From contig NZ_BMED01000004.1 of assembly GCF_014636315.1 (NCBI RefSeq), positions 248,001 to 312,000 of the forward strand: a stretch of DNA of 64,000 nt. The letters are read 5' to 3'. Source of the DNA: Parundibacterium terreum. GTDB lineage: Bacteria > Pseudomonadota > Gammaproteobacteria > Burkholderiales > Burkholderiaceae_D. Made by a program: the position numbers and the translations under genes. The notes under the pieces are model-generated. The model did no database searches. It was given only the letters and a program-made list of their open reading frames with translations, and had not been told where the DNA came from. How positions within the stretch are numbered: the first letter of the stretch is position 1; the number at the start of each line of letters is the position of its first letter. Of this stretch, positions 37,572 to 46,618 are shown one piece after another.

Positions 37572-38066
37572 ATGTCTGACGAAAATCTGCAGCCCGTATT
37601 CCAAATTCAACGCGTTTATCTGAAAGATTTGTCGCTTGAACAGCCTAACTCCCCAGCGATCTTCCTGGAACAGGAATCGCCTAGCATAGAAGTAGCCGTT
37701 GACGTTGGCGCAGAGCAAATTGCCGAAGGCATCGTTGAGTCTACAGTGACTATCACTGTGACTGCAAAAGTCAAAGACAAGGTCGCTTTCCTGGTTGAAG
37801 GCAAGCAAGCCGGTATTTTTGAAGCGCGCAATATCCCAGCCGACCAATTGGATCCATTGCTGGGAATTGGTTGCCCGAACATCGTGTACCCATACCTGCG
37901 CGCCAATATCGCTGACGCGATTACCCGTGCCGGTTTCCCACCTATCCATCTGGCTGAAATCAATTTCGAAGCCTTCTACGCACAACGCTTGCAAAATCTG
38001 GCTGAGCAGCAAGCTGCTGCGCAGACAAATGGCGCGGCAACTCCTGAAGGCACGACAACGCACTAA
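37572..38066 (+). CDS. secB: Protein-export chaperone SecB
   Basis: A 164-residue chaperone with the family opening [20 protein letters not shown], central EITVTAKV-like strands ([13 protein letters not shown]) and the [37 protein letters not shown] block, here split. SecB keeps preproteins unfolded and passes them to SecA. The last 25 residues are Ala/Gln/Thr-rich and variable. Confidence 0.96.
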   Translation: MSDENLQPVFQIQRVYLKDLSLEQPNSPAIFLEQESPSIEVAVDVGAEQIAEGIVESTVTITVTAKVKDKVAFLVEGKQAGIFEARNIPADQLDPLLGIGCPNIVYPYLRANIADAITRAGFPPIHLAEINFEAFYAQRLQNLAEQQAAAQTNGAATPEGTTTH

Positions 38067-38215
38067 TTGCGTTGATGGCTCCCGGCGCAGCAATTGCAGC
38101 CGGGAAGCATACCGCTTGCCGGCCAGGCTAAGCCATGGCCGGCGCGATAGCGAATAGACTGGCATGGCGTGATGTTTGCGCCCTACGTGCCCTGGTAACT
38201 GGAGTTTTGAAAGAT

Positions 38216-38671
38216 ATGCGTGATATGCGTCGTTTTCTGTTGATCCCATTGCTGGCCGGTTTGAGCCTGCTGGCGGGGGCCGCTCATGCGCTGGAATTCA
38301 AATCGATAGGGGCATCCCCTGTCGTCCTGTATGACGCTCCTTCCGCGAAGGGCGGCAAACTGTATGTTGCTCCACGCGGCATGCCGGTGGAAGTGATACT
38401 GACCTATGGCACATGGAGCAAGGTGCGCGACATGGCCGGTGACCTGAGCTGGGTAGAATCCAAGGAACTGGTTGCAAGGCGCAATGTGGTGGTCCGTGCC
38501 GCCAATGCAAAGATACGTGCAACTGCCGACGAAAGCGCAGCCGTGGTTTTCAGCGCCGACAAAAACGTGCTGCTGGAAATGGCGGAACCCGCCTCCGGCG
38601 GCTGGCTGAAGGTCAAGCACAAGGACGGACAGATGGGCTATGTCAAAGCGTCCGAAGTATGGGGTGTATAG
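38216..38671 (+). CDS. Exported SH3-domain protein, unknown function
   Basis: About 151 residues: a signal peptide (RRFLLIPLLAGLSLLAGAAHA) followed by two bacterial SH3 repeats (EFKSIGASPVVLYDAPSAKGG and VVRAANAKIRATADESAAVV). Such domains bind peptidoglycan peptides or metals in other proteins; here the role is unknown. The ATG at 38216 is preferred over 38135, whose extra residues are not signal-like; an ATG at 38225 is also possible. It lies between secB and gpsA. Confidence 0.75.
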   Translation: MRDMRRFLLIPLLAGLSLLAGAAHALEFKSIGASPVVLYDAPSAKGGKLYVAPRGMPVEVILTYGTWSKVRDMAGDLSWVESKELVARRNVVVRAANAKIRATADESAAVVFSADKNVLLEMAEPASGGWLKVKHKDGQMGYVKASEVWGV

Positions 38672-38713
38672 AGCAGAGCTTGTATTCAGCTTTGCCGGTA
38701 CAAGAAGGACATC

Positions 38714-38738
38714 AGGACAGCCTGCTGTCCTTTTTTTA
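38714..38738 (+). terminator. Terminator between the SH3 gene and gpsA
   Basis: AGGACAG (38714-38720) and CTGTCCT (38725-38731) pair around CCTG, followed by a run of T residues to about 38737. The stem is short but the T run is clear. Confidence 0.7.
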
Positions 38739-38784
38739 TAGCAAACCGGTTTTTACGGACCGGTGACGGGGCGTCGGGAAAACA

Positions 38785-39783
38785 ATGAAAATCAGTATTT
38801 TAGGCGCAGGTGCCTGGGGCACCGCACTGGCGATATCGCTGGCGGCCAGGAACGATGTGATGCTATGGGGCCGCAATGCGGCCACGATGGAAGGCATCGC
38901 CGCCGGCCGCGAAAACAGCCTCTACCTGCCGGGTTTTGCGCTACCCGATACGTTGCAGGTGACAGCCGACTTTGAACTGGCACTGAGGCATGCGGCAAAT
39001 CCTGCCGACCTGCTGATCGTGGCCAGCTCGGTAGCAGGCTTGCGTCCTACCCTGCAGCAATGTCTGCCGTTTGCGCCCAAGCGCGTGATCTGGCTGTGCA
39101 AGGGATTTGAAGAGGGCAGTTTGCTATTGCCGCATCAGGTCGCGCAGCAGGTGCTGGGAAGCGATATCGAGGCGGGGGCCTTATCCGGCCCGTCGTTTGC
39201 GCAAGAGGTCGCCAAAGGCCTGCCATGCGCGCTGACGATAGCATCCTCTTCGTCCAGCCTGTGCCAGCAAGTGGTACAGGCTGCACACGGTAATGCATTG
39301 CGGGTCTATTCAAGCGATGACATTGTCGGCGTGGAAGTCGGCGGTGCTGTGAAGAATATCCTGGCGATTGCCACCGGCATTGCCGATGGCCTGGGCCTGG
39401 GCTTGAATGCCCGCGCTGCACTGATCACCCGCGGCCTGGCGGAAATCAGCCGCCTGAGCTCTGCGCTGGGCGGCCGAGTGGAAACCTTGATGGGCCTGAC
39501 CGGCGTCGGCGACCTGATACTGACTTGCACCGGCGACCTGTCGCGTAACCGCAAGGTAGGGCTGGCACTGGCGCAGGGCAAGTCATTGCCGGTGATCGTG
39601 GCCGAGCTGGGTCATGTGGCCGAGGGCGTGCGCTGTGCGCAGGCGGTGAAAACCCTGGCGGCAAAGTTGAATGTGGAAATGCCGATTGCGGATGCAGTGG
39701 CGGGTGTACTGTTTGATGATGTACCGGTGCAGCAGATGATAGGGCGCCTGCTGGCAAGGGACGCGAAGCAGGAACTCAGCTAG
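38785..39783 (+). CDS. gpsA: Glycerol-3-phosphate dehydrogenase [NAD(P)+] GpsA
   Basis: A 332-residue enzyme reducing dihydroxyacetone phosphate to sn-glycerol 3-phosphate for phospholipids. The dinucleotide site is ILGAGAWGTALA; the catalytic lysine lies in VGGAVKNILAIATG; CKGFEEGSLLLP and LSGPSFAQEVAKGLPC complete the core. Its stop overlaps the stop of the small gene on the other strand. Confidence 0.95.
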   Translation: MKISILGAGAWGTALAISLAARNDVMLWGRNAATMEGIAAGRENSLYLPGFALPDTLQVTADFELALRHAANPADLLIVASSVAGLRPTLQQCLPFAPKRVIWLCKGFEEGSLLLPHQVAQQVLGSDIEAGALSGPSFAQEVAKGLPCALTIASSSSSLCQQVVQAAHGNALRVYSSDDIVGVEVGGAVKNILAIATGIADGLGLGLNARAALITRGLAEISRLSSALGGRVETLMGLTGVGDLILTCTGDLSRNRKVGLALAQGKSLPVIVAELGHVAEGVRCAQAVKTLAAKLNVEMPIADAVAGVLFDDVPVQQMIGRLLARDAKQELS

Positions 39784-39965
39784 CTTTCTGCCTCGCCCTT
39801 TTTGACGGCAAGTTTTTGCGCCTGCCGGACGGCAGAGGCGGATTTTTTATGCGGCCCCGCGGCGCGCTGTTTGGCGGCGATTGCCACAGGATTGCGCGGT
39901 TTGGCCTGTGAAGGCTCAATGCGAAAACTCAGTTTTTGACGGGTGCCCAGCGATTTATTCGCCAT
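39780..39965 (-). CDS. Small basic protein, unknown function
   Basis: A 61-residue, strongly basic protein (MANKSLGTRQKLSFRIEPSQ, then Lys/Ala-rich: KKSASAVRQAQKLAVKKG). AGGAGC lies upstream of the ATG at 39965. The composition resembles nucleic-acid-binding small proteins, but no domain is recognised. It is convergent with gpsA. Confidence 0.55.
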   Translation of the reverse strand: MANKSLGTRQKLSFRIEPSQAKPRNPVAIAAKQRAAGPHKKSASAVRQAQKLAVKKGEAES

Positions 39966-39987
39966 GCTCAAGCTCCTGGTAAGAATT

Positions 39988-40024
39988 AAAAAGCCCGGCA
40001 TAGTGGCTATGCCGGGCTTTTTAT
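39988..40024 (-). terminator. Strong terminator after hslU
   Basis: AAGCCCGGCATAG (39991-40003) pairs with CTATGCCGGGCTT (40007-40019) across a 3-nt loop, flanked by A and T runs. It ends the hslVU message (- strand) 23 bp after the hslU stop and insulates the small basic gene. Confidence 0.85.
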
Positions 40025-40046
40025 TTTACTGCACTTGTTAAATCAT

Positions 40047-41387
40047 TTACAAAACATAGCGCGATAAGTCTTCATTGACGGACAGCGCGCCCAGTGTCTC
40101 TTCCACATAAGCAGCGTCGATGACGACGGTCTGGCCGCTCTTCTGGTGGGCATCGAAGGACACTTCTTCCAGCAGTTTTTCCATCACCGTGTACAGGCGG
40201 CGCGCACCGATGTTTTCGGTGGTTTCATTGACCGAATAAGCGATGCCGGCCAGTTTTTCTATGCCATCCTTGGTGAAGTCCACTTTGACGTCTTCGGTCG
40301 CCAGCAGCGCTTCATATTGCTTGGTCAGGCAGGCATCAGTGCTGGTCAGGATGCGTTCAAAATCGGCAATCGACAGGGATTCCAGTTCTACCCGGATAGG
40401 GAAGCGGCCCTGCAGTTCCGGGATCAGGTCCGAAGGCTTGGCCAGATGGAAAGCACCGGAAGCGATGAACAGGATGTGGTCGGTCTTGATCATGCCGTAC
40501 TTGGTATTGACTGTCGTACCTTCCACCAGCGGCAGCAGATCGCGCTGTACGCCGGCGCGAGATACATCGGCGCCGCCCATTTCCGAGCGATTGGCGATCT
40601 TGTCTATCTCATCCAGGAATACGATGCCGTTCTGCTCGACATTGGTGATCGCTTTTTGTTTCAGCTCATCTTCATTGACCAGCTTGCCCGCTTCTTCCTC
40701 GATCAGCAGCTTCATCGCATCCTTGATCTTCAGCTTGCGTGATTTCTTGCGGCCATTGCCTATGCCGGAAAACATGGTCTTGATCTGCTCGGTCATTTCT
40801 TCCATGCCGGGGGGCGCCATGATTTCCATTTGCGGGCCAGCCTCAGCGACTTCGATCTCGATTTCCTTGTCGTCCAGCTCGCCTTCGCGCAGGCGCTTGC
40901 GGAAAGTCTGGCGGGTCGTGCTGTTGTCGGCCTCCGGTGCGGCAGTGGTGCTGGCGTTGAAGCCGAAGTCGCGCGGCTGCGGCAGCAGGATGTCGAGTAC
41001 GCGGTCTTCTGCCGCATCTTCTGCCTGCGCGCGCACCTTGCGTGTTGCTGATTCGCGGGTTTGCTTGATGCCGATGTCGATCAGGTCGCGGATGATGGTA
41101 TCCACATCGCGGCCTACATAACCGACTTCGGTAAATTTGGTGGCTTCGATCTTGATGAAGGGCGCATCGGCCAGCTTGGCCAGGCGGCGGGCGATCTCGG
41201 TTTTACCTACGCCTGTCGGTCCTATCATCAGGATGTTCTTGGGCGTGATTTCATGGCGCAGGGGCTCAGCCACCTGCTGGCGGCGCCAGCGGTTGCGCAA
41301 GGCGATTGCCACCGCGCGTTTTGCACGCCCTTGTCCTACGACGTGCTTGTCCAGTTCAGAGACGATCTCTTGAGGGGTCATGTTCAT
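40047..41387 (-). CDS. hslU: HslU, ATPase subunit of the HslVU protease
   Basis: A 446-residue AAA+ unfoldase. Walker A is [13 protein letters not shown], Walker [30 protein letters not shown] opens the protein, GYVGRDVD is the pore loop and DLSRYVL the C-terminal docking motif. The intermediate domain (about residues 110-240) is present. Downstream of hslV by 13 bp. A heat-shock sigma-32 promoter would be expected before hslV but was not recognised. Confidence 0.96.
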   Translation of the reverse strand: MNMTPQEIVSELDKHVVGQGRAKRAVAIALRNRWRRQQVAEPLRHEITPKNILMIGPTGVGKTEIARRLAKLADAPFIKIEATKFTEVGYVGRDVDTIIRDLIDIGIKQTRESATRKVRAQAEDAAEDRVLDILLPQPRDFGFNASTTAAPEADNSTTRQTFRKRLREGELDDKEIEIEVAEAGPQMEIMAPPGMEEMTEQIKTMFSGIGNGRKKSRKLKIKDAMKLLIEEEAGKLVNEDELKQKAITNVEQNGIVFLDEIDKIANRSEMGGADVSRAGVQRDLLPLVEGTTVNTKYGMIKTDHILFIASGAFHLAKPSDLIPELQGRFPIRVELESLSIADFERILTSTDACLTKQYEALLATEDVKVDFTKDGIEKLAGIAYSVNETTENIGARRLYTVMEKLLEEVSFDAHQKSGQTVVIDAAYVEETLGALSVNEDLSRYVL

Positions 41388-41400
41388 GTTGTATTCCAGC

Positions 41401-41937
41401 TTAATCCAGCGTTTCTATGGTGTGCGACAAATTGGTATAGATGCACAATTCGCCGGCGATCGTCAGCGATTTCTTGACGATGTCGATAGGGGAGAGATCG
41501 GTATTTTCCTGCAAGGCCTTGGCGGCGGATTGGGCAAAGGTGCCGCCCGAACCAATGGCGCCTATGCCATCGCTGGGTTCCAGCACATCGCCATTGCCGG
41601 TAATAACCAGGGTGGTTTCCTTGTCGGCTACCAGTAGCATTGCTTCCAGCCTGCGCAGCATGCGGTCGGTACGCCAGTCTTTGGCCAGCTCTACCGAAGC
41701 GCGCATCAGGTGGCCCTGGTGTTTTTCCAATTTGGCTTCAAAGCGTTCTATCAGCGTAAAGGCATCGGCAGTGCCGCCGGCAAAGCCTGCCAGTACTTTA
41801 TTGTGGTACAGCTTGCGCACCTTGCGGGCTGTGCCCTTCATGACGATATTGCCCAGTGTCACCTGGCCATCGCCACCGAGCGCGACCTGGTTGCCGCGCC
41901 GCACGGACAAGATGGTGGTGCCGTGAAATTGTTCCAT
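41401..41937 (-). CDS. hslV: HslV, peptidase subunit of the HslVU protease
   Basis: A 178-residue proteasome-type peptidase. The N-terminus MEQFHG is followed by the catalytic threonine in [19 protein letters not shown], so five or six residues must be removed to expose it. [21 protein letters not shown] and [19 protein letters not shown] are conserved. First gene of hslV-hslU. Confidence 0.96.
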   Translation of the reverse strand: MEQFHGTTILSVRRGNQVALGGDGQVTLGNIVMKGTARKVRKLYHNKVLAGFAGGTADAFTLIERFEAKLEKHQGHLMRASVELAKDWRTDRMLRRLEAMLLVADKETTLVITGNGDVLEPSDGIGAIGSGGTFAQSAAKALQENTDLSPIDIVKKSLTIAGELCIYTNLSHTIETLD

Positions 41938-42178
41938 AAGGACCTCAAAAAATGATGGTGATGCAATCCTGCCAATAATCTGCCGGAGTGGCCGGCAGCC
42001 GCTGAGCTGAAGGAACGCCTGCCTCGATCAAAGACGCGGCACCCTGGAGCAGTAGTTAAAGGCTGTTATTAAAGGCTATTGTTGATATTGCATGGCGCAC
42101 AAGCGCCAGTGCTAAAGGAAATGGGGGCTTCGCTTGCGTTTGCAAGGTCTGGCCGGCGTCTCGCGGCCAATGGGGAGA

Positions 42179-43660
42179 TCAGTGCTTACGCGGGAAAATG
42201 GCGGCGACGTTCTTCAGGCCCATCGCATTGAACAGGGCCATGACCAGATAATTCACTTCGTGGAATTGTATCGTCATATCTTTTTGCGAAGCCAGCGGAA
42301 CCAGGCCGCTCAGCAATTGCGCCGATGCGCCGAATTCCACCCTTTCCAGCAGTGAACAATCCAGCAGGATGGGATTATGCGATTTGGCATGATCGCTGAT
42401 CTGTTGGATCAGGCCGTCAGTCTTGCCTTCTATCACGGCAGGCATCATGAAGCGGCCGGATGGCTCCGGTTCGGCTTCAATTTCAGGCGCAGACGTGGTT
42501 ACCTTATTTTTCGGGGCGACGAAAGACGGCGGTGAGACTTCAAAAGTAATGCAGTAATCGATGCTAGTTTCTTCAAACACTTGCTCCAATTGTAGCAATT
42601 GCAATATTTCCAGCAACAGCAGCCATGGCGCCTCGGTTTCATCGCGCCGTCCGACTTCGAGGATGCCGCGCAGGCAAGCAGTCAGCTCATGCGCGCCTAC
42701 CAGCACCAGGTCATGCCCGGATTTGTTCAGTGCCTTGATCGCATTCAGCAGCAGGGCCGAACCCGCTGGATCCACCTGTTTGACGCGGTTGAATTCCAGT
42801 TTGATGGTGCGGCTCTTCTGGCTCAGTTCCTGCAGTTTATCCAGCTGCTTGGCGATGTCTGCGTTCAGTTGCTTGGGGAAGGACATCGTCGGGATATCGC
42901 TAGGATGGCTTTTGCCTTCGCTCTCGGATTTTGGCTTGGAAGAATCGAGCCAGATAGGCGGCGAAGTTTCGAACTTGCTCGCATATTCCAGCGACAGCGC
43001 TTCAAACTGGGTTTTCTTGTGCGTAATTTGATACAGGTCGAACAACATGTACCAGCCCAGCTGGGCCGCAGGCCCCAGGCTATCCTGGTGGATCCAGCTT
43101 GAAAGCATGTGCTCGGCCACATCGGACTGGCCGCTGGCAAACAGGATGGCGGCCTCTTCCAGCACTGGCACCGATTCGGTCGGCGCCAGCGTGGCGGCGG
43201 ACATCGCATCGTGGCGGCCCAGCGTGTCGGAGCCGCTCAACAGGTAATCTGTATTCGGACCGGCCAGCGGCATGGTGCTCTGGAAATCGGTGATCAGTTG
43301 GGCAGCATTGGCAGGAACAGCTTTTCTGCCCAGGGATGAACTGGCCTTGCTTTTGGCAGTCGTTGTCTCTGGCGCAGCCTGGGTGATAGGGCCGCCGCCG
43401 ATTGTGGTATTTCTGCCACTGCCTGGTTTGGATCGAACGATGTCGCGCGACATTTCAAACTCTATCGCGTCTATCTTGCGTTCTGTGGCGCGCGCCTTAT
43501 GCCTTTGGGCCAGCACGGATTGGGTAAATGCTGCGTCGGTCGCTACATTATCCAACGGGGTATCGGTACTCTTGGCCTGCGAGTTTTTAGAGGAAGACTT
43601 GGCAGAGGACGTGCTGTCCTTCTGTTCATTCTTCTTGCCGAAAAGCGAAAAAATCCCCAC
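42179..43660 (-). CDS. Two-STAS-domain protein of unknown function
   Basis: A 493-residue cytoplasmic-looking protein. Residues 1-150 are low-complexity (Ser/Lys/Thr-rich, MGIFSLFGKKNEQ...). A helical segment (about 170-235) resembles a TPR-like module (EEAAILFASGQSDVAEHMLSSWI). Two STAS-like domains follow: residues about 275-385 (IKLEFNRVKQVDPAGSALLLNAIKAL) and about 410-490 (ILLDCSLLERVEFGASAQLLSGLVPL, VNYLVMALFNAMGL). STAS domains usually bind partners in phosphorylation switches; no partner gene is nearby. An operator-like palindrome lies upstream. Confidence 0.65.
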   Translation of the reverse strand: MGIFSLFGKKNEQKDSTSSAKSSSKNSQAKSTDTPLDNVATDAAFTQSVLAQRHKARATERKIDAIEFEMSRDIVRSKPGSGRNTTIGGGPITQAAPETTTAKSKASSSLGRKAVPANAAQLITDFQSTMPLAGPNTDYLLSGSDTLGRHDAMSAATLAPTESVPVLEEAAILFASGQSDVAEHMLSSWIHQDSLGPAAQLGWYMLFDLYQITHKKTQFEALSLEYASKFETSPPIWLDSSKPKSESEGKSHPSDIPTMSFPKQLNADIAKQLDKLQELSQKSRTIKLEFNRVKQVDPAGSALLLNAIKALNKSGHDLVLVGAHELTACLRGILEVGRRDETEAPWLLLLEILQLLQLEQVFEETSIDYCITFEVSPPSFVAPKNKVTTSAPEIEAEPEPSGRFMMPAVIEGKTDGLIQQISDHAKSHNPILLDCSLLERVEFGASAQLLSGLVPLASQKDMTIQFHEVNYLVMALFNAMGLKNVAAIFPRKH

Positions 43661-43723
43661 GTTAATCCTGTGCGTAAGGCAATTTGTAATTGCCGTTAAC
43701 TGTTACTTTGAACAAAAAGATCC

Positions 43724-43745
43724 ATGAATACCAGTTGGTACTCAT
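43724..43745. promoter_or_regulatory. Near-perfect palindrome upstream of the STAS gene
   Basis: ATGAATACCA (43724-43733) and TGGTACTCAT (43736-43745) are inverted with one mismatch and a 2-bp centre, 64 bp before the gene's start. It has the size and position of a repressor operator. Confidence 0.4.
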
Positions 43746-44075
43746 TCGCGAGACTAAAGTATAGTCCCATTCACCCAATTATTGTTAAGCGCGCCGGTTT
43801 TGGCAAATAACAATCTACTCAAATGCCGCGACTATTATGGATATCGTGCCATATTGGCAGACTATAAGCTCAAATAGTGTTTTTCCATTTAAGGGATTGG
43901 GGGCAATACCGGCGCTAATTCTGAATCACGGCGGGCTGAAAATGTTTCCATTTTACAAAAATTTACATATGGATGTAAAAAGCCTATACATTGCGTGGAC
44001 GCCTGAACTCTTCCCGCATACTTAGTCAGAGCAATCCGGGCGCGGTGCCGCAGAGATGCAGCGTTTGCGCATAAA

Positions 44076-44105
44076 AAAAGCGCGCAGTATCTTCTGCGCG
44101 CTTTT
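44076..44105 (-). terminator. Terminator after dksA
   Basis: AAAAGCGCGCAG (44076-44087) pairs perfectly with CTGCGCGCTTTT (44094-44105) around TATCTT. It lies 35 bp beyond the dksA stop on the minus strand. Confidence 0.8.
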
Positions 44106-44139
44106 CGATCAAGCGTTTTGGGTTATCACGCCTTGCAAA

Positions 44140-44595
44140 TCAGTCGCCGTACAACTTTTGCTTCATTTCACGTCTTTGCTGGGCTTCCAGTGACAGGGTC
44201 GCTGTAGGACGGGCCAGCAGACGGGGAACGCCGATAGGTTCGCCGGTTTCTTCGCACCAGCCATATTCGCCTTCATCAATACTGGCGATAGACTGTTGCA
44301 CCTTTTTCAGCAGCTTACGTTCACGATCACGGGTGCGCAATTCCAGCGCGTGTTCTTCCTCTATCGTGGCACGGTCCGCTGGATCAGGGACTAAAACGGT
44401 TTCACGCAGATGTTCTGTTGTTTCGTCGGCGTTTTTAAGCAAATCCTTCTCAAGCTGTTGCAAACGGGCCTTGAAAAATGCCAGTTGTGCATCGTTCATG
44501 TAGTCCTTTTCACTCATCTTCAGAATTTCTTCTTCAGTGAGCAAAGTTGCGGGCGCATTGACTGTTGCAGTCGATTTAGGTGATTTAGTTGCCAC
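44140..44595 (-). CDS. dksA: RNA polymerase-binding transcription factor DksA (cysteine-poor)
   Basis: About 151 residues from the GTG at 44595 (MATKSPKS...), chosen because ATK fits family N-termini; an upstream in-frame ATG at 44631 adds 12 residues. The coiled coil (LAFFKARLQQLEKDLLKNADETTEHL... RKLLKKVQQSI) and the DPADRATIEEE tip are clear. In the globular end, E. coli has four zinc cysteines; here only one remains (WCEETGEPIGVPRLLARPTATLSLEAQ). Betaproteobacterial DksA proteins are commonly of this zinc-free type. It adjusts transcription initiation with ppGpp. Confidence 0.92.
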   Translation of the reverse strand: MATKSPKSTATVNAPATLLTEEEILKMSEKDYMNDAQLAFFKARLQQLEKDLLKNADETTEHLRETVLVPDPADRATIEEEHALELRTRDRERKLLKKVQQSIASIDEGEYGWCEETGEPIGVPRLLARPTATLSLEAQQRREMKQKLYGD

Positions 44596-44793
44596 TTCGC
44601 TTAACTTTCGATACGACGGGTTAACACACAAGTAATAGCTTGGAACTCAGTTCATGGTTCAGATTATCACTAAATTCCATAAAAGCAATCCAAGTAAAGC
44701 CATTATCCTCCCCTTACTGACAAAGTAAATGACCGCTCCATGACACTCGGTATTTACCTAAAACGGCATAGCCGCCCTCAGTAGCCCGCTAGT

Positions 44794-45849
44794 TTATACC
44801 AAACATTGGCTTAATCCTTCAATAAAAATATCTTTTGGTAGATTTTTGCCAATAAAGACCATCTTGCTCTCGCGCAACTCTTCATCTCCCCATTTGCCGC
44901 CGACATCGGTGCCCATGATCTGATGCACACCCTGGAAAATGACCTTACGGTCAGCGCCGTCCATTAACAAAACGCCTTTGTAGCGCAACATGCGCGGTCC
45001 AAATACCTGCACCAGACCACCTAAAAATTCATCCAGCTTGGCAGTATCAAAGGGGCGTGTACTTTTAAACACAAATGCAGCGATGTCGTCGCTATGGTGC
45101 GCATGGTGGTGATCATGATGATCATGTTTGCAATTTTCATCATGCACATGGCCGGGCTCATCATGTTCGTGGTGGTGTTCATGTTCTTCTTCTGCCTGCA
45201 GGAAATCGGGATCCAGTTCCAGTTTTGCATTCAGGTTGAAGCCGCGCAGGTCCAGCACTTCGGAAATGGCGACTTTGCCGAAATCGACAGGCACGATGCT
45301 GGTACGTGGATTGATGCGGGTCAGGCGAGTGCGCAAGGCCGCAACCTGCTGGTCATCGACCAGGTCGGTTTTGGACAATAATATCTTGTCGGCAAAGCCC
45401 ACTTGCCTCTGCGCTTCTTCATGCTCGTCCAGTTGTTGCATCGCATGGCGCGCATCAACCACAGTCACCACGGCATCTAGTATATAGTGAGTGCCAACTT
45501 CGTCATCGACAAAGAAAGTTTGCGCGACCGGGCCGGGGTTGGCCAGGCCGGTGGTTTCTATGATGACGCGGTCGAAGTTCAGGATGCCTGCCCGTTTTTG
45601 TTCGGCCAGTTTGCTCAGTGCAACGATCAGGTCGCCGCGCACCGTGCAACAGATGCAGCCGTTGTTCATTTCGACTATCTGCTCATTGCTGTCCTGCACC
45701 AGGATTTCATTATCGATATTTTCCTGGCCGAATTCGTTTTCGATGACGGCAATCTTGTGGCCGTGGTCTTCTTGCAGGATGCGGTTGAGCAGCGTGGTCT
45801 TGCCGGCACCCAGGAAGCCGGTCAGGATGGTGGTAGGGATCAGTGCCAT
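44794..45849 (-). CDS. CobW-family G3E GTPase, probable zinc chaperone
   Basis: A 351-residue P-loop GTPase: GFLGAGKTTLLNRIL, the metal-binding CxCC motif in GCICCTVRGDL, and TTGLANP. A long His/Asp/Glu-rich loop lies near residues 210-245 (EEHEHHHEHDEPGHVHDENC, then further His-rich sequence), typical of zinc-binding COG0523 proteins. The C-terminal CobW domain contains FVFKSTRPFDTAKLDEFL. It is downstream of a Zur-type regulator, so induction under zinc limitation is likely. Confidence 0.88.
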   Translation of the reverse strand: MALIPTTILTGFLGAGKTTLLNRILQEDHGHKIAVIENEFGQENIDNEILVQDSNEQIVEMNNGCICCTVRGDLIVALSKLAEQKRAGILNFDRVIIETTGLANPGPVAQTFFVDDEVGTHYILDAVVTVVDARHAMQQLDEHEEAQRQVGFADKILLSKTDLVDDQQVAALRTRLTRINPRTSIVPVDFGKVAISEVLDLRGFNLNAKLELDPDFLQAEEEHEHHHEHDEPGHVHDENCKHDHHDHHHAHHSDDIAAFVFKSTRPFDTAKLDEFLGGLVQVFGPRMLRYKGVLLMDGADRKVIFQGVHQIMGTDVGGKWGDEELRESKMVFIGKNLPKDIFIEGLSQCLV

Positions 45850-45923
45850 GATGTGGTTCTCTTATTTAGTAGTATCTATTAGGTGATGTATCTGGAATGG
45901 ACGTGGAATATACGGGTCGGTGT

Positions 45924-46475
45924 CTATTTCGCACAGTCGGCGCACCAGCCTTTGATCGTCAATTCTATGTCGTGGCTTTGAAAGCCCCGCCCCAGTGTAT
46001 TTTGCAAAGTCGCTTGCAACTGGTCCTTCAGCGAAGGCGGCGCGGGCTCTGCACCGGAGTAACCGTGTTCTTCATCCAGGCAAAATACCCGAGCGCAACG
46101 CGTGCATTTAAAGTGGCCGTGCTGATGCTGGATGCCGCCGGCGCTTGCATGATCTGCCGACTCACCGCCGGTGCTGTAACGAAACACCCTGTCGTCCCCG
46201 GCAATCTTGTGGGTCAGGCCGGCATCTGTCAGGCAATCCAGCGCGCGGTATAGCGTTACCCTGTCCATGGTCTGCAGCGCATCCTGTACTTCCTGATGCG
46301 ACAACGCGCAGTGGTTGTCCAGCAGGACGGCCAGCACGCTGATCCTGGCTTCGGTGGCGCGCACCGGCGAGTTGCGCAGCATATTTTCGGCCAGGGTCTT
46401 GCCGTCCTGGCCGCCATATTCTTGCGTGGCATGTCCGCCTGAGGCTGGCGGCTTGCTGGCTGGCTTGGTTTTCAT
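45924..46475 (-). CDS. zur: Fur-family regulator, probably Zur
   Basis: A 183-residue regulator. The winged helix reads VLLDNHCALSHQEVQDALQTMDRVTLYRALDCLTDAGL in two halves; metal ligands lie in HQHGHFKCTRCARVFCLDEE, and a C-terminal CADCAK completes the structural zinc site. Fur, PerR and Zur are hard to separate by sequence; I infer Zur because a zinc-type G3E GTPase follows within 75 bp. A dyad upstream may be its operator. The N-terminal 30 residues are variable. Confidence 0.85.
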   Translation of the reverse strand: MKTKPASKPPASGGHATQEYGGQDGKTLAENMLRNSPVRATEARISVLAVLLDNHCALSHQEVQDALQTMDRVTLYRALDCLTDAGLTHKIAGDDRVFRYSTGGESADHASAGGIQHQHGHFKCTRCARVFCLDEEHGYSGAEPAPPSLKDQLQATLQNTLGRGFQSHDIELTIKGWCADCAK

Positions 46476-46519
46476 CTTGTAAATCGGAGCTGCAGCTAGG
46501 CTGCGAAACCCCTATTATG

Positions 46520-46550
46520 CCCCAAATTGCAATTGAGTTGCAAAATGGGG
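46520..46550. promoter_or_regulatory. Inverted repeat upstream of the Fur-family gene, operator candidate
   Basis: CCCCAAATTGCAA (46520-46532) and TTGCAAAATGGGG (46538-46550) form 13-nt arms with two mismatches across a 5-bp spacer, 45 bp before the zur start. Two TTGCAA hexamers fall inside. Position and symmetry suit autoregulation of zur-cobW; the sequence is not a known consensus that I can state with certainty. Confidence 0.5.
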
Positions 46551-46618
46551 TTTGCTGCATCAGCGGGATGTTAAAGCTTGCTTGGGTATTGTTTAGGTGC
46601 CGCTTAGGTGTCGCCTAA

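Larger units (their letters stand above)
43661..44139. other. AT-rich intergenic region between dksA and the STAS gene
   Basis: About 480 bp. It holds the dksA terminator at the right end and a palindrome at the left. A 62-codon open frame at 43837-44025 has no ribosome-binding site, no recognisable domain and lies on the opposite strand from its neighbours, so I do not call it a gene. The rest shows no structure I recognise. Confidence 0.55.

Noticed and set aside
37141..39783. tRNA or rRNA genes in the spacers of the housekeeping segments
   Set aside because: No cloverleaf with a CCA end or TTCGA loop, and no rRNA-like segment, was recognised in any intergenic stretch of the window.
43837..44025. 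62-codon plus-strand frame between dksA and the STAS gene
   Set aside because: No ribosome-binding site, no domain, and AT-rich composition unlike neighbouring genes.
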